Shown here: in pieces, positions 53,581 to 62,000 of the stretch
How positions within the stretch are numbered: position 1 is the first letter of the stretch
How the letters are laid out: every line of letters begins with the position of its first letter
Source: Mesostigma viride
Lineage: Eukaryota; Streptophyta; Mesostigmatophyceae; Mesostigmatales; Mesostigmataceae
Direction of reading: 5' to 3'
DNA length: 62,000 bases
Assembly: GCA_009746045.1 (NCBI GenBank)
Contig: RPFO01000938.1
Span: 334,242-396,241 of the forward strand
Notes under the pieces: generated by a model
Told to the model about the DNA's origin: nothing
Seen by the model: only the letters and a program-made list of their open reading frames with translations
The model's database searches: none
Position numbers and translations under genes: made by a program

Positions 53581-53735
53581 TCTTAAGTACTCAGATATGG
53601 TTGGATCCTGACCTACGGCGCCGAGACCTGGACACTGACGCAGGAGCTGGAGCAACGACTCGACGGCAACGTCACCAAGATGCTGCGCAAGGCCCGTAAC
53701 ATCCCCTTTGGTTTGCACATTAGTAATGAGGATTC
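53581..53735 (+). mobile_element. LINE reverse transcriptase C-terminal fragment
   Basis: TYGAETWTLTQELEQRLDGN then VTKMLRKARN parallels TYGAETWTLTADLARKLDGA at 59.3 kb but is a diverged copy. It is interrupted at 53736 by the ORF1-only element. Confidence 0.75.
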
Positions 53736-54438
53736 TTCTCATCTTTGATAGCCCAGCGGACAAGCTTTCGTTTCTCAGACGCCGCAAGCGGCTCGCGAAT
53801 ACTCCCTTCACCGTGGACGACGACTTGACCCTGGCCCAGCAACAACGGCGACGGGAGCTATGGCCGACCTACACCCAGCTCCGGCAGACCAAGGCGGGCC
53901 AGCCGGTGTACTGGAAGGGGGCGGCCATCTACGTCGGCCACAAGCCCTGGCAAGCGACCCCCTCGACCACCGCGGCCCCAGCAACTCCAGCCCCAGCCTA
54001 GGGGAATACAGCAGTAGTGTAGAATAGTTAGACAGTGGCCTTGTACATGCCCGCCTACTACAGGCACTATACCAGCTTAGGCCTAGCCTTTTTAGTCATG
54101 TACATGTGTGCCTATGATGAGCCACACTCCAGACGATGCCTAGTTTTATTTAGTAATGCTGTGCCCATGCAGAGAGCTGCTCTCTGCTGAGATGCCACGC
54201 TCTAGTTTTTGTATAGCCATGATGATCTTCCCCCTCACAGGCATGCTCCCCCCTTACCCGGGCATAGCGTGATAGACCATGAGGGTGCGGGTGCCCTGGT
54301 GCACCTAGAGCAGGGGTAGCTTACATTCCCACCCTTGCATGAAGTAGCCTAGAATGTATTAAAAGCCATATGCCCCTTCTCAGGGCTATGTGCTACATCT
54401 ACTCCCAACGGAGTGATGTTGATAATTAATTAATTAAT
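53736..54438 (+). mobile_element. 5'-truncated ORF1-only LINE, plus-strand copy
   Basis: Begins inside ORF1 (LRRRKRLANTPFTVDDDLT to HKPWQAT, stop at 53999-54001), followed at once by about 430 bp of 3' UTR, hairpin ACTCCCAACGGAGT (54401-54414) and an (AATT)n tail. It is flanked by a 12-bp target duplication TAATGAGGATTC (53724-53735 and 54439-54450). The 3' UTR is the inverted match of 59794-60220. Confidence 0.82.
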
Positions 54439-54568
54439 TAATGAGGATTCGCCCAGCACGATTACGCAACTAATTGCAGACGCGGAAACCATAGCAACGC
54501 AGCCCCGGGCCAGCGAGGCAGCCATTACCGCCTCCTCCAAGCGGCTTTGCGTCACCCCAGCCGACGAG

Positions 54569-55732
54569 ATGGACCGCCAGGTCCCTTTGCCATCGTCTTC
54601 TCAACCCAGCGAGGCCACCCCCATTGACGAGGACGACGACGACGCCGACGACGACGACGCTGAGTTCGACCCAGCATCCTTCATGCCTGGCAAGGTTGTC
54701 GCCGAGCCCCGGTTCTTTTCGCTTACCGCCGAGGAGGCGCAGGCTATCCTGCACCACCTGAAAGCCAACGACATTCCACTCTATTTTCCCACGTCTGGCG
54801 ATACCATTTCTACGGACCAGCTTGCCGAAATGGACGAGCCAGAGCTCCGACTTTCTGTTTTCCTGAGCCACGCGCAGGCCCCCTGCCTCCGGGCACTCTT
54901 TGCCGCTTTCGAGGAAGCCGAGCACGGCACCGCCAACACCCCTGATGCTGCTTCCCCGGAAGCAGACCTGCACAAGCTCAATAAGGAAGTCGCAGACATG
55001 GCTGCCCAACTCGGCGCCTTGTCCACTGCTATCCGTCAAGACACTGCTGCGCTCCAATCCAGCATTGCCGAGGTCAAGGCCGCCCTGGCCACACCTCCCC
55101 AGCCAGCAGCCCCTGCACTCACCAGCTATGCTAACGTGGTAAAACAGACGGACATTGCCAACCTGATGGAAGATCCAGCACGCAGGGGGGCTGCAGCCCA
55201 CAAGACTGCGGTCGAGGAGGACCTGCGCTCACGCAGTATAGTGGTCCGGTATTTCCAGGTCGCACAGCAGCCTGAAACGGACCTGATGCTAGCGCAACGC
55301 CTGTACCACAGCCTCATCGTGGGCAGGCTGCAACTGGGCAACGAACGCATCCGCATTGAGTCGGCAGCCTGGATGGCGGGCCAGCCTGGCCCCATCCGGG
55401 TGACCTTTGCGAATGTGGCCAGCAAGGTGAAGGTACTCCAGGCCCGCAAGCTCCTAGGCGGGAGGAACGCGCCGAGCCTCGACGACCTCCTCTCACCGGC
55501 CCAGCTAGTCATCAAGAATGGTCTGCTGGGCAGCGACGTGGCGACCAAGGCCAAGCGGGAGCTCAAGAAGGTCTACGTCCGCCTCGTCCACGACACCCCC
55601 GTGCTATTCATCAACGGCCAGCGCACGGAGGCGCAGGCGCCGAACAAGCGGCACAAGTCGGGCCGTCCCAGGCCCGCCCCAGCTGCGTCATCATCGTCTA
55701 CGCACGTCCCGGGTATGGATGGCGCCCGGTAA
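54569..55732 (+). CDS. LINE ORF1 protein, 387 aa
   Basis: RNA-binding chaperone-type ORF1 of a non-LTR retrotransposon. It has an acidic N-terminal stretch (DEDDDDADDDD, residues ~19-29), a helical coiled-coil-like middle (about 120-180), and an RRM-like domain beginning SRSIVVRYFQVA (about residue 225). The conserved C-terminal domain contains LQARKLLGGRN ... LLSPAQLVIKNGLL and ends LFINGQR, with a basic tail. No CCHC knuckles are seen. The first Met is 54569, but the frame is open back to about 54440. The closest relative in the window is the decayed ORF1 at 60523-61915. Its frame is intact, unlike ORF2. Confidence 0.82.
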   Translation: MDRQVPLPSSSQPSEATPIDEDDDDADDDDAEFDPASFMPGKVVAEPRFFSLTAEEAQAILHHLKANDIPLYFPTSGDTISTDQLAEMDEPELRLSVFLSHAQAPCLRALFAAFEEAEHGTANTPDAASPEADLHKLNKEVADMAAQLGALSTAIRQDTAALQSSIAEVKAALATPPQPAAPALTSYANVVKQTDIANLMEDPARRGAAAHKTAVEEDLRSRSIVVRYFQVAQQPETDLMLAQRLYHSLIVGRLQLGNERIRIESAAWMAGQPGPIRVTFANVASKVKVLQARKLLGGRNAPSLDDLLSPAQLVIKNGLLGSDVATKAKRELKKVYVRLVHDTPVLFINGQRTEAQAPNKRHKSGRPRPAPAASSSSTHVPGMDGAR

Positions 55733-56108
55733 GGGCACACCCTCGCGGCCTCGCGGTACAATAGGCTTTGGGCACAGCCTTTATAAACAAGCCCCTTTCC
55801 ATCCTCATGTCGCACCGTGCGAGCATGATCAGGATGCAAGGTCGCCAGGCACGCCACGGTCAACCTTCCCGCCAATTTACCAGCCTTACACGCCTCCTAG
55901 CCCGCCTTGAGCGGGATGAGGCCCAGTCGACACGCCGGCGACCCCAGCCAGGACGGAGACGACGCATATCCGTCCTGAAAGAAAGCCTCCATGCGTTGAC
56001 AAGCATTAACCCCAATCGCCACCCTCCCCCTCCCCCCCACCCCACCCCCACCCCCACCTCCAGCACTACCCTTCTCCACCCCACCCCCACCCCACCCCCC
56101 CGCTAATA

Positions 56109-59100
56109 GGGCAACGGCCCATTCTTGGTATTGCTAGTTTTAACGTGCGCAACCTCCCTGCAGATCCTTCTACGAGCGGCGGCACCCCAGCACGCCAACG
56201 CGTCGACGAGCTGATCGCCCTGTGCGCCGACAACAAGATCGCTGTTCTTGGAGTCCAGGAGCACCCGGACGCACCGTTGACCCTCAGCACGCGGTCAACG
56301 GTCTGCTGGTCGACGACCTGCGTGCAGGCTGGCGGTTCCACTATGGTGGCGGCGACGCGCCGGGCCAAGGTGGTGTGGGCCTCTTGTGCTCGCCGGCAGC
56401 ATCAGAGCAGCTCCAGTCCATCGTGCTGCGGTCCCCGCGTGTGCTAGTGGCCACTTTTTCGGCCACTGAGGGCCATTCACACCACACGCTAACCGTTATC
56501 GTGGGATACACCCTCCGCATTGGTAGTTTTACTAAATAATTATGAGGCTGGGCGCCGACCAGCTGCAAACGATAAATAAAACAAAAGAATTTTAATTAAC
56601 TAATTCCCGAGTGTAGTGAACTGCAGTTTTGGAAGCTACCAAACAAACAAAGAAAGTGTAAATAAATATTATTTTACTGTCACGTGTGCAGCTTTCTCGC
56701 TAACAAACAAAGAAATATGATTTCTGGCTGAAAAATGTGCTTTTCCTAGCCGTAAGAGCAGTGCATCCGGCTGGGTTATTACAGAACAAAGTCAACAAAC
56801 AAAGAATTATTAAATTTCGCAGCCAGTTCAACGGTTGTTCGGTAACCAAACAAACAAACTAATAATTAATTAATTGGGCGGGTACAGTAGCACTTTCAAC
56901 CAATAAAACGCTAATGTCTAATTCCGAAGGGCCTTTTGGCTGAACTGAATTAAAACTACCAATGCGGAGGGTGTATGCACCACATGCGGGTCGAGCTCAG
57001 GCGGACCGTGAGGCCTTCTTCGACGCCCTCAAGGAGGAGGAGGCCAACATCCCAGCTCGGCACTTCCTGGTTATGCTGCTCGACGCCAACGCCACGCTGC
57101 CAGTTGGCACTGGGGGCGCTCAGTATTCCCCAACCAACACGACAGCCAACGGTAACACGCCTTTATTTGCGAATCTGCTGGCAGAATCTGCGCTGGTTGC
57201 ATGCAATGCTTCTTTCGCACGCCCCGCTGAGCAGCTGGCCACCTTTTTTGGGCCGTCGGATCGGGTGGTGTGCCTTGATTATGTCTGCGTACGTCGGGCT
57301 CAGCGCCCCTCAGTTGTCGATGCTCGCGTCCTGCAAGATTCTGTCAGCACGGTGGAATCTGATCATCGTCTCGTGCTCGCTCGCATCAGATTGCGGTTTC
57401 CTGGGGTGAAACCGTCGCGACAGCTGGCACCTCAGCCAGATCTGAAAGTGCTCCGGATTGTGCTGAAGGATGCCGACAAGATGTCAGCAGAAGAGCAGGC
57501 CGCTATGTCGCACAGGGATGATTTCCTGGCCGTATTCGACGCCGGGGGCAGCCGACAGCAGTTACACGCCATTCCGCCGCCGGGGGATATTTCAGTGATC
57601 CTCCGTGGTGTCGCCGCCAAGTATCGCCTGGCTGCCCGCACCCTCCCCACCTTGCCTCCGCGTCGGCAGCTTGCTGTCCACCGTCACGCACCGACAGTGG
57701 TCGCCGCCAGGGCAGATGCTCCGCCGCAACAGAGATCCGCTCGCCAAACCTGGGCTGCAAGCAGCTCTGAGGGCCGCCTACGAGCAGGCTGAGAAGGCAG
57801 ATGCTCAGCAGATGGTCAAGGACCTGCGCAGCTGCCAGCAGAAGCACGACGGCAAGGGGGCCTGGTTCTGGTACAAGCGCCTCGGGCACCCGGACGGCCT
57901 CGGCCGGCCCCACCGCCACGACGTCCCCGGCGCCCCAGCCAAGCGGCTTCGTACCTGGGCCACGGCCACGGCCGAGGTCGTGGGGACAGCTGCGCCGCCC
58001 CCACCCCTGCTCCCAGCCGCCGCCGCCCGCCCGGCCGCCCTGGCCGGCCCCGCAGGGCCCCCGGCCCCGCCTAGGTCAGCGGCGGACTACCTAGTCCCCC
58101 CGCTGGTCGGCCCACTTGGCGACCCGTCTGACATGCCTCCTTTCACCTCTCGCGAGGTCACGGAGGCGGTCCAGCGCCTGCGTTATGACGCAGCCACCGG
58201 CTCTGACGAGATTCCGGCCGCAGTTGTAAAACTTGCAGCCGAATTCGAGGACACAGGTGTTATGCTGCTCTTCCGGGACATCTGCAACCGCCTTCTGCTG
58301 TCGTCGCAACCACCTCCAGCGGCCTGGCAACACAGTTTTCGCACGATGCTGTACAAGAACAAGGGGTCGCCTGCCGACCCCGGCAACTACAGAGGGGTGT
58401 GCATTCAAAGTGCCCCCCTCAAGCTTCTTATGCGGCTCATCCTGAACCGCCTGCGCACGGCCCTGGACGGTCACCTCAGCGAGACTCAGCACGGCTTCCG
58501 TTCAGGTCGCAACACAGTACAGGCGCTCTTCGCTACTCGCCGACTGGTGGAGGAACTGCAACGCCTTCAGCCTGGTGAGTCCCCTTTGCACCTTGTGCTG
58601 GTGGACTTCATCAAAGCCTTCGATTCGGTTTTCTGGCCTGCGCTTTGGGACATCCTCGAGTTGTTCCGGATCCCCCGCCCCCTGATTGCTGTCATCCGCA
58701 ACCTGTATGAAGGGTCCACCACTTCGGTGCGCACTTCTTACGGGACCACGCCCCCATGCCCTTTACAGAAGGGTGTGTGGCAGGGCTGCGTGCTGTCGCC
58801 CTACCTGTTCATTATTGTTGTCGAATACGTAATGATTCAGGCGCGCAAGCGATTTGCCCGCATCGTGGGCAGGGAACCAGGAGTGCAGGTTGCTAACAAA
58901 TTCTGGCATGGCGGTGCGGACACGGAGATTCGGCTGGCAGACATCATTTACGCAGACGACACCACCCTCTTTGAGGACACTGAGCACGTGCAGACATGGC
59001 TTGACTGCCTGGCTCTCGAGGCCCGTGCAGTGGGGCTTGAGGTCAGCAAGAAGACAGAGGCCCTGGCGGTTGGGCTCACCACCTCAGCGCCGCCCCTCTA

Positions 59101-59788
59101 TCTCCTAGACGGCTCTCGAGTCCTGTATCGGGACCGCGTTAAGCTGCTGGGCAGCCTGCTCCCTAGCTGCGAGGTGGATGTGGACCACCGCATCTCCCTC
59201 GCCTGGCACGCTTTACGCCAGTACCGGGCCCTATGGCGCAAGCCCCTGGGCAAGATCGAGAAACAGGACCTGTTCAAGGTCCTCGTCCTTCCTGTTCTCA
59301 CGTATGGCGCCGAGACGTGGACCCTCACCGCCGACCTGGCCCGCAAGCTGGACGGCGCGGTCACCAGCATGCTGCGTTCCATTTTCAGAGTAGGATATGC
59401 TGCTCATGTCCGCAATGAGGACCTGTACCAGGGCATGCCCTATATCACCAGCACAATTAAGCAACGCCGCCTGCAGCTAGTAGGGCACCTAGCTCGCACC
59501 AATCAGGTAGACACCTCACGTGGCCCCCCCGCAGGACTGCGACCAGCCCAGCCTGGCCGGCACCTCCTGACGTGGGCTGGGCCCAGTGATGTTAGACGCC
59601 GCAAGGCCCGCACCTTCAAAGAACAGCTAGTAGAGGACATGGGGGGCCTAGGCCTCTCCGTGATTTGGAAGAAGATGATGGACAAGGCCAAGTGGGCCCA
59701 GGTCATAGAGGACAACGAGCCCCCCCCAGTGGGGAAGCGCCCGCGTGTGCCTAGCCGGGCACCTGGCCTGCACAGATCAGGTATCTAG
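56109..59788 (+). pseudogene. LINE ORF2: endonuclease plus reverse transcriptase, broken
   Basis: The endonuclease begins ILGIASFNVRNL (about 56120) and includes VLGVQEH. A frameshift follows at about 56270-56295. The domain is split at 56507 by a MITE, resumes at about 56974 (PHAGRAQADREAF), and ends with the SDHRLVLARIRLR motif (about 57358). A second frameshift near 57700-57720 moves to the long reverse transcriptase frame (to 59788). RT landmarks are NYRGVCIQSAPLKLL, QHGFRSGRNTVQALF, LVDFIKAFDSVFW, GVWQGCVLSPYLF and the catalytic YADDT at about 58950. The RT domain itself is uninterrupted, but the whole ORF2 cannot be made as one protein from this copy. Confidence 0.88.
56509..56973. mobile_element. 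Stowaway-like Tc1/mariner MITE
   Basis: 465-bp AT-rich element with perfect 23-bp terminal inverted repeats (outer CACCCTCCGCATTGG), flanked by TA on both sides (56507-56508 and 56974-56975), inserted in the LINE endonuclease. Internal sequence is non-coding with repeated CAAACAAA motifs. Confidence 0.92.
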
Positions 59789-60236
59789 ACACATTGATTA
59801 ATTAGAAACATAACTCCGTTGGGAGTACATGTAGCACATATCCCTGAGAAGGGGCATATGGCTTTTAATACATTCTGGGCTACTTCCTGCAAGGGTGGGA
59901 ATGTAAGCTACCCTTGCTCTAGGTGCACCAGGGCACCTGCACCCTCATGATCTTCACACTATGCCCAGCTAAGGGGGAGTATGTCATGTGGGGGAAGATC
60001 ATCATGGCTAAACAAGAGCTAGGGCATGGCTTAGATCGACAGAGAGCATCTCTCTGCATGGCATAGCATGGCTAAATTCTTAATGCAACATCCATGGGGG
60101 TCCCATTATGTGGCTAAATTCTGAAGGCATCATCCATGGGGGCCATTATGGGCGCACATGCGCGTGGGCCACATGCTAGGCTAAGCCTGACTAATCTACA
60201 CTACTGGTTTATATATTCCCTATGCGCACATGCGCG

Positions 60237-60510
60237 TGGGCCCCATGGTCGGCGCGGACCTGGACGTCATATTGGCGTTAGCGCTTGTCGGTGGCGCTGA
60301 CTCGGGCCATGGCTGACATCATGCTCCGCCGTACGCGTGCTGATTTTGCGGTGCAGCAGGGCTATTAGGTTCCTCCCGTTACCTAGGCGTTTCCATCAAT
60401 TGGTCTTATCGTCGTATAGCGCTTTGACATGGCTCTGTATATAGGTTTATAGCTGGGCGTTTGCTTTGGTTTGAGTGATTTCACTCTGCTGGAAGTAATA
60501 ATATTTTTAT
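60237..60510. mobile_element. ~280-bp insertion with direct flanking repeats (SINE-like?)
   Basis: Sits in the 3' UTR of the minus-strand LINE between two copies of TATATATTCCCTA (about 60221-60233 and 60513-60526). The uninterrupted plus-strand relative (54002 onward) lacks it. The end near the right repeat is A/T-rich (AATAATATTTTTATAATA). No clear pol III boxes. Confidence 0.6.
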
Positions 60511-60522
60511 AATATATATTCC

Positions 60523-61915
60523 CTAGTCTGAGGTGGCAGGGGGGGCCTGCCAGGGCTTGTGGTCAACGTGGATGACCGCCCCCCTCCAGTATACCGGCTT
60601 CCCCCTTGCGCTCTGCCGGAGCTGAAGGTAGGTCGGCCATAGCTCGCGTCGCCGCTGTTGCTGGGCCAGGGTCAAGTCGTCGTCCAGCGTGAAGCGAGTC
60701 TCAGAGAGCTTCTTGCGGCATTTAAGGAACGACAGCAAGCTTGTCCGCCATGTACTTAAAGGTGAGGAGCACGGGTGCCGGGCCAGCCTTCCCCCGCGCG
60801 CGGGGGAGGCGGACAGCCGACATGTCCAGCTCACCAGTGAGTAGCATGGGGGCAAAAATGTCGTGCTTAAATGCCTCAAGAAGGCTCGTGCAGGTCTCAC
60901 CTGCCGGCTGGTCGAAGTGCTTGACGATGACATTGTGGCTGCGCCGGGCGATGTCGGCTTCCTCGCGAAGGTCGAGGGCTTGTTGCTTGAGTTGTGCCGA
61001 GATGGTGGAGGTGGTGGAGGTGGTGTGCTGCTTAAGCAAGTCCGCCCAGGTGGAGGGAGCATCGCCGGCCGGGCCAGCAGGCGCCGGCTGGCGGCGATGT
61101 CCTTCACCGCCTGGGCGGTGAGGCCGGCGGTGTCATGCAAGCTCTCAAGGGCGTTGGCGGTGGCTTGAAGGCGTTTGTCGAGGTCGAGGAGCTGGGCTTT
61201 GATGTCGGCAGTGGAGGCGGAAATGGCGGTGGAGGTGGAGGCGGCGGCGGTGGAAATGTGAGGAAGTTCAGCAGTCAGCGTGCCACCGATTGCTGCTACG
61301 TCGGCAGCAAGGGGGGTCACGTGCTGCTGAAAGGCTTCCGTGAGGATGGAACGGAATGCGGGGGCGGAGATGGATGGAGCCCAGATCTCGCCATCAGAGC
61401 GCTGGAGAAGAGAGTTGAGGACCGGCGTGCTGGAGTTGGGGGCCGGGACACCCGAACATCTGGCTGATGTTGTGCCAGCGTCGGCCGTCGGTGACGAGGA
61501 GGCGTCCAGTGGCGTGGAGATGGAGGCACAGGTCGTAAAGCGAGGCGTAGTCCCCGAAGAAGATGTGATGCATAGCATCACTTGGAGAAATGGTGGTCCA
61601 GTCGTAATCATCAACCTGGAAAGGTTGGAGCAGACAGCGCGGTTCCGAGAAGCGTGGCCCTCATCCAGTTTTGTCGGCGGGGCGGGCGCGTTTAGGGTCA
61701 GGCGATGCCGATGGCGAGGCATTGAGGCCGGGAGGTTGCTGGGCGACCACCAGTGCACGACTAGTGTCACCGCTGCCTGCCGGATCTGGCGAAGCGGCAG
61801 CCTCAGTTGCCGCATTGTCAAAGGCGAGCGCATCCGCCAAACTGCGTTGCGTCGACGGGCGTTTGCTCGTCATATATTGCGTTGCAGATTCGGAAAATAA
61901 TATCAGCATGTGCAT
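60523..61915 (-). pseudogene. ORF1 of the ORF1-only LINE, frameshifted
   Basis: The N-terminal part (61915-61661: SKRPSTQRSLADAL ... PDPKRARPADKTG) and the RRM-like part (61039-60722: RSHNVIVKHFDQPAGE) share one frame. The coiled-coil-like part (about 61400-61090: IKAQLLDLDKRLQATANAL) and the C-terminal domain (60730-60523: LDDDLTLAQQQRRRELW, KPVYWRGAVI) are in another. At least two frameshifts are needed, so the protein is not made intact. Same domain order as the ORF1 at 54569. Confidence 0.75.
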
Positions 61916-62000
61916 CTTAGAAAGACGAAGCGATAGTGATATTCACGACTAAATTCGGTGCTCAAACGTGAAAGTTATGAGCTCCGACAGCCATGGCTAC

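Larger units (their letters stand above)
54439..59793 (+). mobile_element. Nearly full-length LINE (L1/RTE-type non-LTR retrotransposon)
   Basis: Two-ORF element: ORF1 (54569-55732), a short C/A-rich spacer, then ORF2 with an apurinic-type endonuclease and a reverse transcriptase ending in a GAETWTLT ... RRLQLVGHLARTN region. ORF2 is broken by frameshifts and a MITE. The 3' end abuts the tail of a minus-strand ORF1-only LINE. Confidence 0.9.
59794..61920 (-). mobile_element. ORF1-only LINE, minus-strand copy
   Basis: In minus orientation: ORF1 from about 61915 to 60523, then 3' UTR, hairpin (59813-59826) and an AATTAATC tail at 59794-59806. No ORF2 lies between the ORF1 stop and the 3' UTR. 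The UTR is interrupted by an insertion (60237-60510). The 5' end may extend to or past the window edge. Confidence 0.8.

Overview
This window is eukaryotic nuclear DNA, most likely from a chlorophycean green alga. The evidence is three split genes with many small exons and canonical GT-AG introns, a plant-type DEG7 protease, a UGUAA-like poly(A) signal, and retroelements with split direct repeats of the kind known from Volvox (Kangaroo) and Chlamydomonas (TOC1). No operons, Shine-Dalgarno sites or prokaryotic genes were found. The species cannot be named from the sequence alone.

Layout. (1) 1-24 kb holds the 3' part of a DEG7/Nma111-type serine protease gene on the + strand. Fourteen exons are recognisable, from just before PDZ1 to the stop codon. 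The exons for the catalytic trypsin-like domain must lie upstream of the window. Its introns are long and carry minisatellites, two non-autonomous split-direct-repeat retroelements and an inverted duplication of a small zinc-ribbon-like ORF. (2) 24-34.9 kb is a graveyard of non-LTR retrotransposon pieces: LINE 3' ends, a decayed reverse transcriptase on the minus strand, and 3'-tail repeats with a conserved terminal hairpin. No host gene was recognised there. (3) 34.9-42.7 kb is a minus-strand PAP2-family lipid phosphate phosphatase gene with six recognised exons and all three catalytic motifs. (4) 43.7-52.9 kb is a complete + strand gene for a DEK-like chromatin protein with a SAP motif, nuclear localisation signals and acidic tails. 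It is arranged head-to-head with the phosphatase gene over about 1 kb. (5) 53.6-62 kb is a nest of LINEs: a nearly full-length element (ORF1 plus endonuclease and reverse transcriptase) broken by a TA-flanked MITE, and bracketed by two oppositely oriented copies of an ORF1-only LINE family.

The most unusual signal crosses all three host genes. Exon ends together with their splice sites recur as degraded 'echoes' inside the adjoining introns. Donor junctions are repeated downstream of the real donor and acceptor junctions upstream of the real acceptor, often as ladders of 2-5 copies spaced roughly 35-110 bp apart. This looks like introns growing by repeated tandem duplication of their own junctions. 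It may also explain why many introns hold long tandem arrays, some of which run right up to the acceptor.
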